The position numbers and the translations under genes are program-made. Positions 1 to 7,650 of a DNA stretch of 64,000 bases are shown one piece after another (the stretch's first letter is position 1; the number at the start of each line of letters is the position of its first letter). The stretch spans positions 528,149 to 592,148 of the forward strand of contig NZ_JACSPO010000001.1 of assembly GCF_014837105.1 (NCBI RefSeq), written 5' to 3'. Under the pieces are notes generated by a model. That model saw only the letters and a program-made list of their open reading frames with translations, searched no databases and had not been told where the DNA came from. This DNA is from Oceanitalea stevensii (lineage in GTDB: Bacteria > Actinomycetota > Actinomycetes > Actinomycetales > Actinomycetaceae).

Positions 1-229
1 CTCGGACGACCTCACCATCGCCGTCACCTGGGGCGGGGCGCAGCAGGTCGACCTCGCACCGGCCGGCTGCAGCGACCCGGACTGCGAGGCGGACCACGGC
101 TACACCGGCCTGCTCACCCCGGAGGACGTCGTCGTGCGCGTGAGCGCGCAGGCGGAGGGCGCCGCTGCCCTGGAGCAGGCGCTGGCCTTCGCGCGGGCGC
201 TGTCCGCCGCGACGGTGTCGTCGACGTGA
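1..229 (+). CDS. DUF5998 family protein, C-terminal part
   Basis: Only the last 75 codons are present; the reading frame enters at base 2 and stops with TGA at 227-229. The visible protein has a CSDPDC-type cysteine pair followed by a stretch reading GYTGLLTPEDVVVRVSA and an alanine-rich helical end. This is the pattern I associate with DUF5998 proteins, which in Actinobacteria sit directly before a phosphodiesterase gene, as here. The stop overlaps the GTG start of the next gene by four bases (GTGA), so the two are translationally coupled. Function is unknown; the family assignment rests on the motif and the neighbour, not on a search. Confidence 0.6.
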   Translation, partial: SDDLTIAVTWGGAQQVDLAPAGCSDPDCEADHGYTGLLTPEDVVVRVSAQAEGAAALEQALAFARALSAATVSST

Positions 230-1398
230 CCGAGCTGCCCCCCGACCTGCGCCTGCCCGACTACGACGGCGCGGGGCTCCGCGCCGTGCTCCCTGCCGCG
301 CTCGACGCCGTCGGTGCCCCGACGACGAGCGCCGGCCGCAGCTCCGGCGACGACCGCGAGGCCCTGGGCCTGCCGCAGGCCCGTAAGGTGTGCGTCGTCC
401 TCGTCGACGGACTCGGCGCCCGCATGCTCGCCGAGCGCGGCGGGCACGCCCCCTTCCTGCGCCGGCACCTGGCCGACGGGCTCACCCTCACGAGCGGCTA
501 CCCGTCGACGACGGCGGCGAGCCTCACGATGTTCGGTACCGGCTGCCCGCCCGGCCAGACCGGCATGCTCGGCTACACGGTCCGCAACGACGCCGACGGC
601 TCGCTCCTCAACCTCATCAGCTGGGAGGACGCGACCGTCTCGCCGCGGCAGTGGCAGCCCGAGCCCACCCTCGTGGAGCAGCTCGGCACCGAGTCGTGGG
701 GACGGCGCGTGGCGAGCGTCGGACCAGCGCGCTTCGTCGGCTCGGGGCTCACCGAGGCCGCGCTGCGCGGCCCGCGCTTCGTCGCCGCCGACTCCATGGC
801 CGACCGCGTGGACGCGACCTGCTCCCTGCTCCGCACCCGCGGCACCGACCTCGTCTACCTCTACTGGGGCGACGTCGACAAGATGGGCCACCACCACGGC
901 TGGGGCTCCTGGCAGTGGGGCGAGGCCGTCGAGCTCGTCGACGCCGAGATCTCCCGGCTCGCCCGGCAGCTGCCCAAGGGCACCCTCCTGCTCGTCACCG
1001 CCGACCACGGCATGGTCGACCTCGGGTCCGACTCGCGCATCGACGTCGCGACGACCCCGGAGCTCGACCGCGACGTCGCGCTCATCGCGGGGGAGCCGCG
1101 CGCCGTCCACGTCCACACCGAGCCCGGGACCGCCGGGGACGTCGCGGGGCGCTGGCGCGATGTGCTCGGGGACACCGCCTGGGTGCTGCTGCGCGAGGAG
1201 GCGGAGGAGGTCGGCCTCTTCGGCCCGCTGAGCGAGCGGCACCGCACGACCGTGGGCGACGTCGTCGTCGCGACCCGGGGGACGCGCGCCGTCGTCGACT
1301 CCCGCACGCAGACGCCGTCGTCGATCGCGCTCGTGGGCGTGCACGGCTCGCTCACCCCCGGCGAGCTGGAGATCCCGCTCGTGCGGGTGGTGGTGTGA
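226..1398 (+). CDS. alkaline-phosphatase-superfamily nucleotide pyrophosphatase/phosphodiesterase
   Basis: A 390-residue cytoplasmic enzyme of the type I phosphodiesterase/nucleotide pyrophosphatase group. The metal ligands and nucleophile of the superfamily are visible in order: D61 in VVLVDGLG, a GYPSTT nucleophile segment at residues 91-96, YWGDVDKMGHHHG at about 213-225, and ADHGM at 259-263. No signal peptide is seen. Family knowledge predicts hydrolysis of a phosphodiester or pyrophosphate bond with two metal ions; the substrate cannot be read from sequence. It starts with GTG overlapping the previous stop and ends one base before the thymidine kinase start, so the three genes form an operon. 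Confidence 0.85.
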   Translation: MTELPPDLRLPDYDGAGLRAVLPAALDAVGAPTTSAGRSSGDDREALGLPQARKVCVVLVDGLGARMLAERGGHAPFLRRHLADGLTLTSGYPSTTAASLTMFGTGCPPGQTGMLGYTVRNDADGSLLNLISWEDATVSPRQWQPEPTLVEQLGTESWGRRVASVGPARFVGSGLTEAALRGPRFVAADSMADRVDATCSLLRTRGTDLVYLYWGDVDKMGHHHGWGSWQWGEAVELVDAEISRLARQLPKGTLLLVTADHGMVDLGSDSRIDVATTPELDRDVALIAGEPRAVHVHTEPGTAGDVAGRWRDVLGDTAWVLLREEAEEVGLFGPLSERHRTTVGDVVVATRGTRAVVDSRTQTPSSIALVGVHGSLTPGELEIPLVRVVV

Positions 1399-1399
1399 G

Positions 1400-2053
1400 G
1401 TGGCCGAGCTCGCCTTCTTCGCCGGCACGATGGACTCCGGCAAGTCCACCCTCGCCCTGCAGATCGACCACAACTACCGCCGTCGCGGGCTGAGCGGCCT
1501 CATCTTCAGCCGCAACGACCGCGCCGGCAGCGGTGTGCTCTCCTCCCGCCTCGGCCTGGCCGTCGCCGCCGTCGAGGCCGACGACGCGACGGACTTCTGG
1601 CAGGAGGTCGTCACCCGGCGCACCCACGGGGAGCGCGTGGACTACCTCGTGTGCGACGAGGCGCAGTTCTACAGCGTCACGCAGGTCGAGCAGCTGGCCC
1701 GGCTCGTCGACGACATGGGCGTGGACGTCTTCGCCTTCGGCATCACCACCGACTTCCGCACCCGGCTGTTCCCCGGCTCCGCCCGGCTGCTCGAGCTCGC
1801 CGACCGCGTCGAGCAGCTCCAGGTGCAGTCGCTGTGCTGGTGCGGGCGTCGCGCGACCCACAACGCCCGCACCGTGGGCGGGCGCATGGTGACCGAGGGC
1901 GAGCAGGTCGTCGTCGGGGACACCGAGGCGGAGCCCGAGCCGGCCGGCGGCGTGGGCTACGAGGTGCTGTGCCGCCGCCACCACGTGCGCCGGGAGACCG
2001 CCGCCGTCGCCGGTGCGGCTGAGCTCAGCCCGGAGACCCTGCCCCTGGGCTGA
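1400..2053 (+). CDS. tdk: thymidine kinase (type II)
   Basis: ATP-dependent phosphorylation of thymidine to dTMP (salvage pathway). The P-loop GTMDSGKST lies at residues 9-17, the catalytic-base motif DEAQF at 85-89, and a lasso/zinc region with C145, C147 and C190 plus H193 near the C terminus. The 217-residue length is usual for the TK1-like bacterial family. The GTG start follows the upstream stop by one base, so translation is coupled to the phosphodiesterase gene. Its 3' end faces sepH across a palindromic repeat region. The substrate class (deoxythymidine) follows from the family. Confidence 0.93.
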   Translation: MAELAFFAGTMDSGKSTLALQIDHNYRRRGLSGLIFSRNDRAGSGVLSSRLGLAVAAVEADDATDFWQEVVTRRTHGERVDYLVCDEAQFYSVTQVEQLARLVDDMGVDVFAFGITTDFRTRLFPGSARLLELADRVEQLQVQSLCWCGRRATHNARTVGGRMVTEGEQVVVGDTEAEPEPAGGVGYEVLCRRHHVRRETAAVAGAAELSPETLPLG

Positions 2054-2066
2054 GGGCCGGTGCGCC

Positions 2067-2152
2067 GATCTGCGCACAGGTCCGCCCGGAGGCGGGTCGG
2101 GCGGCACCCGTCCCGGCGTGTCGCGCGCGTGTCGCCGACCTGTGCGCAGGTC
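2067..2152. repeat. two near-palindromic elements in the tdk/sepH convergent gap
   Basis: Two 16-base elements, GATCTGCGCACAGGTC at 2067-2082 and GACCTGTGCGCAGGTC at 2137-2152, are each almost self-complementary. They are inverted copies of each other with one mismatch, and both are preceded by CGCCGA. Between them is another short dyad (CCGCC/GGCGG near 2082-2095). The position between convergent gene ends fits a bidirectional transcription terminator, but no T-tract is visible, so a protein-binding or REP-like role is equally possible. Confidence 0.6.
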
Positions 2153-2205
2153 AGCGACGGGAGAGGCGGGCCGGACCCGGGCGTGCCGGCGGCCGACCCG
2201 CCTGA

Positions 2206-3348
2206 CTACTCGGGCTTGGCGCCGAAGACGATCTCGTCCCAGCTCGGCACGCTCGCGCGGCGGCCACGGCTCGGGCGTCGCTTGGCGTCCTTGGCCTCGC
2301 CGTCACGGCGCTGTGCCGGTGCCTGCGCGGCCCGGCGGCCCTGGCTCTCGCCGCTGCGGGCCTGGGCCGGCTCCTCGGCCGTCGTCGCGGCGGGTGCGGC
2401 GGGCGGGATGGAGGGCGCAGACGGGGCCGACGGTGCGGGCTCCGGCTCCTCCACGGCGGCGGGACGGGCGTCACGCGGCATGGGCAGCACCTGGGCGTCG
2501 ACCGCCTCGTGCGCCCGGGAGGCCGGCGGGTGGGCGGCCGGGGGGAGACCCCAGTCGTCGTCCTCCTCGACCGGCTCCAGCTCGGGTCGGGTGCCGCGCG
2601 TGGCGCGCAGCTCCGCGAGGAGGTCGTCGGTGCTCGCCGCGGGCAGGTCGCCGTAGCCGAGGTCGTCCTCCGGCTCGGCGTCGGTGAGATCGGCGTCGAC
2701 CGCCGCGAGGGCCGGCCCGAGGTCGCCGTCGGCCTCGACGTCGTACAGCCGCACCGGCATGAGGTGGCGGCGCGAGGGGCTGGCGGGGGTGACCTCGGTC
2801 TCCGAGAGCCAGCGGCCCTCGTCGTCCAGCGCGTGCGTGGTGCGGGCGGCCATGTCGACCTCCCAGCGGGCCTCGCGGTGCTTGTCGCCTGCGGTGAAGC
2901 GGGCGATGAGCTCCCACGAGCGGTCCTGGGCGCGGACGGCGTCCCACTCGATCTCCGGTGCGCGCACCCCGCGGGTGGCGAGGCGGTCGAGGACGAGGTC
3001 GCCCAGCGACGGGGAGTCCTCGGCCCGGCCGACGGTGAAGCGGCGGGCCTGGTCGACCACCCAGCTGCGCTCGGCGAGGACGGGGCCCTCGTAGCGCTGG
3101 ACGTGCTCCACGGGCAGGCCGGCGGCCTCCGCGACCTCCACGGCCGTGGCCCCGGCGCGGATGCGCGCCTGGATCTCCTTGGGCCGCAGCCCTGCACCGG
3201 CGCGGATCTGCTCGAGCTGGGGCCGGTCGCGCCGGACGGCAGCCCGCAGCGCGTCGTCGACCAGCAGGCGGTAGCGCTGGCCGTCCGGACCGGCGAGCGT
3301 GAGGTGCTCGCCGTCGCTGTGCAGCCCGACGAGTTCGAGCTCTAGCAT
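2206..3348 (-). CDS. sepH: SepH, septation protein (DUF3071)
   Basis: A 380-residue cell-division protein. The N-terminal DUF3071 part (about residues 1-165) contains a helix-turn-helix-like stretch (RPKEIQARIRAGATAVEVAE). A long proline/alanine/acid-rich linker follows, and the protein ends in the short conserved motif VPSWDEIVFG about five residues from the C terminus. Known SepH proteins of Streptomyces and mycobacteria bind FtsZ and aid Z-ring assembly. I chose the ATG at 3348 because MLELELVGLHSDG is the typical family start and a GGGGGA ribosome-binding site lies just before it; a longer frame upstream lacks family features. It is divergent from the inositol-phosphatase-like gene. Confidence 0.92.
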   Translation of the reverse strand: MLELELVGLHSDGEHLTLAGPDGQRYRLLVDDALRAAVRRDRPQLEQIRAGAGLRPKEIQARIRAGATAVEVAEAAGLPVEHVQRYEGPVLAERSWVVDQARRFTVGRAEDSPSLGDLVLDRLATRGVRAPEIEWDAVRAQDRSWELIARFTAGDKHREARWEVDMAARTTHALDDEGRWLSETEVTPASPSRRHLMPVRLYDVEADGDLGPALAAVDADLTDAEPEDDLGYGDLPAASTDDLLAELRATRGTRPELEPVEEDDDWGLPPAAHPPASRAHEAVDAQVLPMPRDARPAAVEEPEPAPSAPSAPSIPPAAPAATTAEEPAQARSGESQGRRAAQAPAQRRDGEAKDAKRRPSRGRRASVPSWDEIVFGAKPE

Positions 3349-3518
3349 GTCGTCCCCCTTCGAGGTATGGGTCGAGGGTGCCACCGCTCGCGGCCCGGAT
3401 GCCGGATTCCCGCCGGTGTGTTCGCCAGGGTCCTGTCAGCATGGACCAGTGCGGCCGCCGGACCGGGGAGGTTCCCCGGCGTGGCACGACCCGCCCGACG
3501 CCGCCCAGGGAGGATGCC

Positions 3519-4331
3519 ATGACCGACACCACCGCCGTCAGCCAGGAGCTCATGGGGATCGCCGAGACCGTCGCCCGGGAGGCCGGCGACCTCGTCCGCG
3601 AGGCCCTCGGCGGGTCGGTCACCGTCGCCGCGACCAAGAGCAGCGGTGTCGACCTCGTCACCGAGGTGGACCAGGCGGCCGAGGCGCTCATCCGCCGCCG
3701 TCTCGCCGAGCTGCGCCCGGAGGACGGCGTGCTCGGGGAGGAGGAGGGCTGGCAGGCCGGCTCCTCCGGACTCGTCTGGGTGGTCGACCCCATCGACGGG
3801 ACGACGAACTTCGTCTACGGGCTGCCCGCCTACTCGGTGAGCATCGCCGTGGCCCGCGCGGAGGGGGAGGACCCCTTCGCCTGGGAGCTGCTCGCCGGCG
3901 CCGTCCACGCCCCGGCCACCGGGCAGACGTGGACCGCCGCGCGCGGCGGTGGTGCGTACGCCGACGGCGAGCCGATCACCGTCGGCACGCCGCCGCAGCT
4001 CGCCACGGCGCTCGTGGGGACCGGTTTCGCCTACACCGCCGACCGCCGTGCGGGGCAGGCGCAGGTGCTCGCCGCGGTCCTGCCCGAGGTCCGGGACATC
4101 CGCCGCCTCGGGTCCGCCGCGATGGACCTGTGCCTGGTCGCCGCGGGGGCCATGGACGTCTTCTTCGAGCGCTACCTCAACCCCTGGGACATGGCGGCGG
4201 GCGCGCTCGTCGTCACCGAGGCGGGCGGGGTCGTCGAGCGGCTGGGGGAGGGCGTCGAGGGCCTGACCGTCGCGGGCCCGGCCGCGCTCGTCGAGGCCCT
4301 CCTCGCCGTCGTGCGTCCCGTCCTGCGCTGA
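3519..4331 (+). CDS. inositol monophosphatase family protein
   Basis: A 270-residue magnesium-dependent phosphatase of the inositol monophosphatase superfamily. Metal ligands are visible: the E74-E76 cluster in GEEEGW, D90 and the WVVDPIDGTTNFVYG motif at 87-101, and the NPWDMAAG motif with D224. The ATG at 3519 was chosen because GGGAGG lies six bases upstream. In Actinobacteria such enzymes hydrolyse inositol-1-phosphate or histidinol phosphate, or act as 3',5'-bisphosphate nucleotidases; the sequence alone does not decide. Inositol is needed for mycothiol and for the phosphatidylinositol mannosides made by the cluster at 45.7-48.5 kb. Confidence 0.88.
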   Translation: MTDTTAVSQELMGIAETVAREAGDLVREALGGSVTVAATKSSGVDLVTEVDQAAEALIRRRLAELRPEDGVLGEEEGWQAGSSGLVWVVDPIDGTTNFVYGLPAYSVSIAVARAEGEDPFAWELLAGAVHAPATGQTWTAARGGGAYADGEPITVGTPPQLATALVGTGFAYTADRRAGQAQVLAAVLPEVRDIRRLGSAAMDLCLVAAGAMDVFFERYLNPWDMAAGALVVTEAGGVVERLGEGVEGLTVAGPAALVEALLAVVRPVLR

Positions 4332-4562
4332 GCGTCCCGCCCGGCCGGGAGATTCCGGTCACACCGCTGGGGGTTTTGCACTCGACAACGCGCGGATCGC
4401 GGCGGAAACTCAGCACTTGGTACGGACCCGACCGCGACGGCGGGCCGCCTGATGGTGCACAATCCGGGTGCCGCGGGAACAACACGGGGCTCTCAACGTT
4501 CCTGAGGTACGGCACGAGCCGTGCCCCTGACACAACTAGACGAACCGGAGCGTGACGTCTAC
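4332..4562. other. intergenic leader region of DUF4193
   Basis: 231 bases without a gene. It holds the candidate ECF promoter at 4476-4500 and a small hairpin (GGCACG, loop AGC, CGTGCC) at 4511-4525 that would lie in the 5' untranslated region. A CCCGGCCGGG palindrome at about 4340-4349 lies close behind the phosphatase stop. No open reading frame with a plausible start is seen. Confidence 0.4.
4476..4500 (+). promoter_or_regulatory. candidate ECF-sigma promoter (GGAAC-N16-CGTT)
   Basis: GGAAC at 4476-4480 and CGTT at 4497-4500 are separated by 16 bases. This is the classical layout for actinobacterial extracytoplasmic-function (SigE/SigH/SigR type) promoters. It would start transcription near 4507, about 55 bases before the DUF4193 start codon. 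The match is to a consensus from family knowledge; the sigma factor cannot be named. Confidence 0.45.
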
Positions 4563-4862
4563 ATGGCGACCGACTACGACGCGCCTCGCAAGAACGAGGA
4601 GGACCTCTCCGAGGACTCGATCGAGGAGCTCAAGGCCCGTCGGGCCGAGAAGAGCTCTCCCTCGGTCGACGAGGACGAGGCGGAGGCCGCCGAGGGCTTC
4701 GAGCTCCCGGGTGCCGACCTCAGCAACGAGGAGCTCTCCGTCCGGGTGCTGCCGCGCCAGGCCGACGAGTTCACCTGCTCGCGGTGCTTCCTCGTGCACC
4801 ACCGCAGCCAGCTCGCCTACGAGGACGGCGGCCAGCTCGTCTGCTCGGAGTGCGCTGCCTGA
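4563..4862 (+). CDS. DUF4193 family zinc-ribbon protein
   Basis: A 99-residue small acidic protein strongly conserved in Actinobacteria. It begins MATDYDAPRKNEED, has an acidic middle, a FELPGADLS segment, and ends in a zinc ribbon with C72-x2-C75 and C94-x2-C97. The start was placed at the ATG that gives the typical family N terminus. Function is unknown. The last 46 bases overlap, on the opposite strand, the 3' end of the DUF3093 gene. Confidence 0.92.
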   Translation: MATDYDAPRKNEEDLSEDSIEELKARRAEKSSPSVDEDEAEAAEGFELPGADLSNEELSVRVLPRQADEFTCSRCFLVHHRSQLAYEDGGQLVCSECAA

Positions 4863-5326
4863 CCTGCCCGTCCCAGGGCCGCGGCCAGCTCGGCAGGACG
4901 CCGGCTGGCCACGAGCCAGTAGGGCGCCGGGTCCCGCGGGTCGACGACCTCCACACGCAGGCCCTGCCGCACCCACGGGCGCTGGCAGACGAAAGCGCGA
5001 GCATCGGCCTTCGGCCCCATGGCCGCAACCATCGCATCGGCGTCGAGCACCTCGGTCCCCCCGAGGTGCGCGACGCCGATTCGTGCGTTCGCGGCGTGCA
5101 GCACCGGGCCCGTGCCCAGCTCCTCGTCGCCGAGCTCGACGACGACGCGCGGCGAGGTGACGAGCAGTGCGACGACGACGGCGACGGCCGCCACCACCCC
5201 GACGACGTAGCCGGCCGTGGCGCTGAAGGGCCACACGAGCGCGCCGACCGCCGCACCGGCGAGCGCGCCGAGCACGAGGTTGACCGGGCGGGGGTGCAGG
5301 CGCTCGGAGAAGATGACGGAGTCCAC
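4817..5326 (-). CDS. DUF3093 family membrane protein
   Basis: A 169-residue protein with two adjacent hydrophobic helices (about residues 17-58) followed by a cytoplasmic part with the LGTGPVLHAANARIGVAHLGG and DPRDPAPYWLVASRRP stretches typical of DUF3093. It starts with GTG (MDSVIFSERLHP). It is normally found beside dut and DUF4193, as here. The C-terminal 15 codons run antisense into DUF4193. Function unknown. Confidence 0.85.
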   Translation of the reverse strand: MDSVIFSERLHPRPVNLVLGALAGAAVGALVWPFSATAGYVVGVVAAVAVVVALLVTSPRVVVELGDEELGTGPVLHAANARIGVAHLGGTEVLDADAMVAAMGPKADARAFVCQRPWVRQGLRVEVVDPRDPAPYWLVASRRPAELAAALGRAGQAAHSEQTSWPPSS

Positions 5327-5405
5327 GGCACCACTCTCCCACCTCGCCCGCCCCGCCCCCCTTCGTCGGGCGGCCCGGTGGGGCGGCCGGCGGTGTGGAC
5401 GGTGG

Positions 5406-5435
5406 TTGGGGTCGCAGGGCCCAGGTCAGTACAGT
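5406..5435 (+). promoter_or_regulatory. promoter of dut, leaderless
   Basis: TTGGGG (5406-5411), an 18-base spacer and TACAGT (5430-5435) form a housekeeping-type promoter. The GTG start codon of dut begins seven bases after the -10 hexamer, so the transcript should begin at or next to the start codon. No Shine-Dalgarno sequence is present. Confidence 0.55.
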
Positions 5436-5442
5436 CGCGGGC

Positions 5443-5916
5443 GTGAGTGACTACGTCGACGTCCCGCTCGTCCGGCTCGACCCGGACCTGCCGGCACCGT
5501 CCTACGCCCACCCCGGGGACGCCGGGGCCGACCTCCACGCCCGCCACGACGTCGAGCTGGCGCCGGGGGAGCGGGTCGTCGTCCCGACCGGGGTGGCGAT
5601 CGCGCTCCCCGAGGGCTGGGCGGCGTTCGTCCACCCCCGATCCGGGCTGGCGGCCCGGCACGGTGTCACGGTCGTCAACGCGCCGGGTACCGTGGACGCA
5701 GGGTTCCGGGGCGAGATCAAGGTGATCCTCCTCAACACCGACCTCCGGGAGACGGTGCGGATCGCACGCGGGGACCGCGTGGCGCAGCTCGTCGTGCAGC
5801 GCGTCGCGCAGGCCCGGTTCACCGAGGTGCAGGACCTGCCCGAGTCGGTACGCGGCACGGGCGGGCTGGGGTCAACGGGTGGCTGGACGGCCACCGGAGC
5901 AGGAGGCGAGAACTGA
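5443..5916 (+). CDS. dut: dUTP diphosphatase
   Basis: Hydrolyses dUTP to dUMP and pyrophosphate, keeping uracil out of DNA and feeding dTMP synthesis. A 157-residue homotrimeric-type dUTPase with the family motifs: HPGDAGADLH at 23-32, PRSGLA at 65-70, a motif 3 at 74-91 with catalytic D85, and the C-terminal P-loop-like RGTGGLGSTG at 137-146. The GTG start is seven bases after the -10 element, so it is probably read from a leaderless message. Its stop overlaps the ATG of the DUF3710 gene (TGATG). Thymidine kinase lies 3.4 kb away. Confidence 0.95.
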   Translation: MSDYVDVPLVRLDPDLPAPSYAHPGDAGADLHARHDVELAPGERVVVPTGVAIALPEGWAAFVHPRSGLAARHGVTVVNAPGTVDAGFRGEIKVILLNTDLRETVRIARGDRVAQLVVQRVAQARFTEVQDLPESVRGTGGLGSTGGWTATGAGGEN

Positions 5917-6647
5917 TGGGGCTCTTCTCACGACGCCGCAAGGGCGACGAGGCCGCGCCGGCCGAGACCGACGCACCGACCGAGGACGCCACGACCGAGG
6001 ACGCCTCGGCCGACGACGCCGCGGCCGCCCCCTCGGGCCGCGGCCCCTGGGACGTCGCCGACGTCCCCGAGCTCGGCCAGCGCCTCGACCTCGGCGCGCT
6101 GCGCGTCCCCGCCCGCCCCGGCCTCAAGCTGCGGATGGAGATGGACAAGCGCACCCGCCAGGTCGTGGCCACGAGCCTGTCCGTGTCCGGCTCCGCGCTC
6201 CAGCTCCAGGCCTTCGCCGCCCCCCGCTCCGGCGGGCTGTGGGCCGACCTGCGCCCCGAGATCATCGCCTCGGTGGAGAAGCAGGGCGGCACCGCCGACG
6301 AGGTCGACGGCCCCTTCGGCCGCGAGATCCTCGCCCGGCTGCCCGTCACCACCCAGGACGGCCGCATGGGCCACCGCCCCGCGCGCTTCATCGGCGCCGA
6401 CGGGCCGCGCTGGTTCCTCCGCGGCGTCCTCAGCGGACGCGCCGCCGTCGACCCCGACGCCGCCGCCGAGCTCGAGGACCTCTTCGCCGACGTCGTCGTC
6501 GTCCGCGGGCAGGAGGCCCGCCCGCCGCGCGACGTCCTCATGCTCCGCGTGCCCGGCAAGGCGGGCGCGGGGACGACGGCGGAGGAGACCCCGACGACCT
6601 CCTTCGACCCGCTCGCCCGCGGTCCCGAGATCACCGAGATCCGCTGA
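5916..6647 (+). CDS. DUF3710 domain-containing protein
   Basis: A 243-residue soluble protein: a basic start (MGLFSRRRKG), an acidic low-complexity segment (about 12-43) and a compact DUF3710 domain beginning GPWDVADVPELGQRLDLGAL and containing RPARFIGADGPRWFLRGVLSG. Found in most Actinobacteria just after dut. Its role is unknown. Its ATG overlaps the dut stop, so it is translationally coupled. Confidence 0.9.
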   Translation: MGLFSRRRKGDEAAPAETDAPTEDATTEDASADDAAAAPSGRGPWDVADVPELGQRLDLGALRVPARPGLKLRMEMDKRTRQVVATSLSVSGSALQLQAFAAPRSGGLWADLRPEIIASVEKQGGTADEVDGPFGREILARLPVTTQDGRMGHRPARFIGADGPRWFLRGVLSGRAAVDPDAAAELEDLFADVVVVRGQEARPPRDVLMLRVPGKAGAGTTAEETPTTSFDPLARGPEITEIR

Positions 6648-6652
6648 GGGAC

Positions 6653-6928
6653 GTGAGCCTGTCCGTGGCCGAGGCCCCCAGCCGCCGGCGCACCCGCGTC
6701 GACGGTGTCCTCGTGGCCGTCACCTACCGTCCCTCGGGCTCGCCCGTGGGGCTCGTGGGTCGGCTCACCGACGGCACCACCGAGGTCGACCTCGTGTGGC
6801 TGGGCCGCCGCGAGATCCCGGGCATCACCCCCGGCCGGCGGCTCGTCGCCGAGGGCGTCGTCCACCCCGGCGGCCTGCGCCCCACCATCTTCAACCCGGC
6901 CTACCGGCTGCTGCGGGAGGACTCATGA
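6653..6928 (+). CDS. OB-fold nucleic-acid-binding domain protein
   Basis: A 91-residue protein that looks like a single OB-fold: alternating beta strands with GLVGRLTDGTTEVDLVWLGRR and a TIFNPAYRLL end, the usual signature of the small OB protein that follows DUF3710. The GTG at 6653 is the earliest in-frame start after the DUF3710 stop; a GTG at 6665 with better spacing from GAGGG is an alternative. It overlaps the next gene by four bases (ATGA). The ligand is unknown; RNA or DNA binding is inferred from the fold. Confidence 0.8.
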   Translation: MSLSVAEAPSRRRTRVDGVLVAVTYRPSGSPVGLVGRLTDGTTEVDLVWLGRREIPGITPGRRLVAEGVVHPGGLRPTIFNPAYRLLREDS

Positions 6929-7650
6929 CCACCGGCCCCACCGACCCGGGCGGCGCACCCGACAGCGCACCGGAGGTCGTCGCCGAGGCGGTGACCCGCT
7001 CGCGGGTGAGCCAGCTCGCCGGGGAGGACTTCTCCGTGGCGGACGCCGTCGGCGGTGTCCGCGGCCTCGTCGAGTCGGTGGCCCCCGGGCTCGTCTTCGT
7101 CGTCGTCTACCTCGTCGCGGGCCAGGAGCTCGTGCCCCCGCTCGTCGCCTCGCTCGCCGTCGCGGTCGTCCTCGTCGTCGCGCGGCTCGTCGGCGGCACG
7201 CCGGTCACCCAGGCGCTCGGCGGGGTGGTCGGCGTCCTCGTCGGCGTCCTGTGGGCGTGGCGCTCGGGCGAGGCGCAGGACTACTTCGCGCTGGGCCTGT
7301 GGACCAACGCCATCTACGGGGCCGGCCTGCTCCTCAGCATCGTCGTGCGGTGGCCGCTCGTCGGCGTCGTCGTCGCGCTCCTGCGCCAGGAGGGCTTCGC
7401 CTGGCGCACCGACCCCGAGCAGCGCCCGCGGCTGCGCCGCTACACCGCCGCGACGTGGCTGTGGATCGGGCTCTTCGGCGCGCGTCTGGCCGTCCAGCTG
7501 CCGCTCTACCTCGACGCGTCGACGGCGTGGCTGGGCACCGCCCGCCTCGTCATGGGCGTCCCGCTGTGGGCCCTGGCCCTGTGGGTCACGTGGCTGCTGG
7601 TGCGGGAGCGACCAGCCGCTGCAGCGCAGCCGGGTCCGCCCGCTCACTGA
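6925..7650 (+). CDS. DUF3159 family integral membrane protein
   Basis: A 241-residue membrane protein with about six transmembrane helices after a polar N-terminal 45 residues (FSVADAVGGVRGLVESVAPGLVF is the typical family entry). Motifs such as FALGLWTNAIYGAGLL and an RLRRYTAATWLWIGLFGARLAVQLPLY region match DUF3159. It is the last gene of the dut run. Its 3' 65 bases overlap antisense with the converging trkA-type gene. Function unknown; co-conservation with Trk regulators suggests a link with ion transport, which is inference. Confidence 0.85.
   Translation: MTTGPTDPGGAPDSAPEVVAEAVTRSRVSQLAGEDFSVADAVGGVRGLVESVAPGLVFVVVYLVAGQELVPPLVASLAVAVVLVVARLVGGTPVTQALGGVVGVLVGVLWAWRSGEAQDYFALGLWTNAIYGAGLLLSIVVRWPLVGVVVALLRQEGFAWRTDPEQRPRLRRYTAATWLWIGLFGARLAVQLPLYLDASTAWLGTARLVMGVPLWALALWVTWLLVRERPAAAAQPGPPAH

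Noticed and set aside
100..1473. Long open frame on the minus strand opposite the phosphodiesterase gene
   Set aside because: Such antisense frames are common in 70%+ G+C DNA; the product is Arg/Gly/Ala-rich with no family motifs, while the plus-strand gene has a complete set of catalytic motifs.
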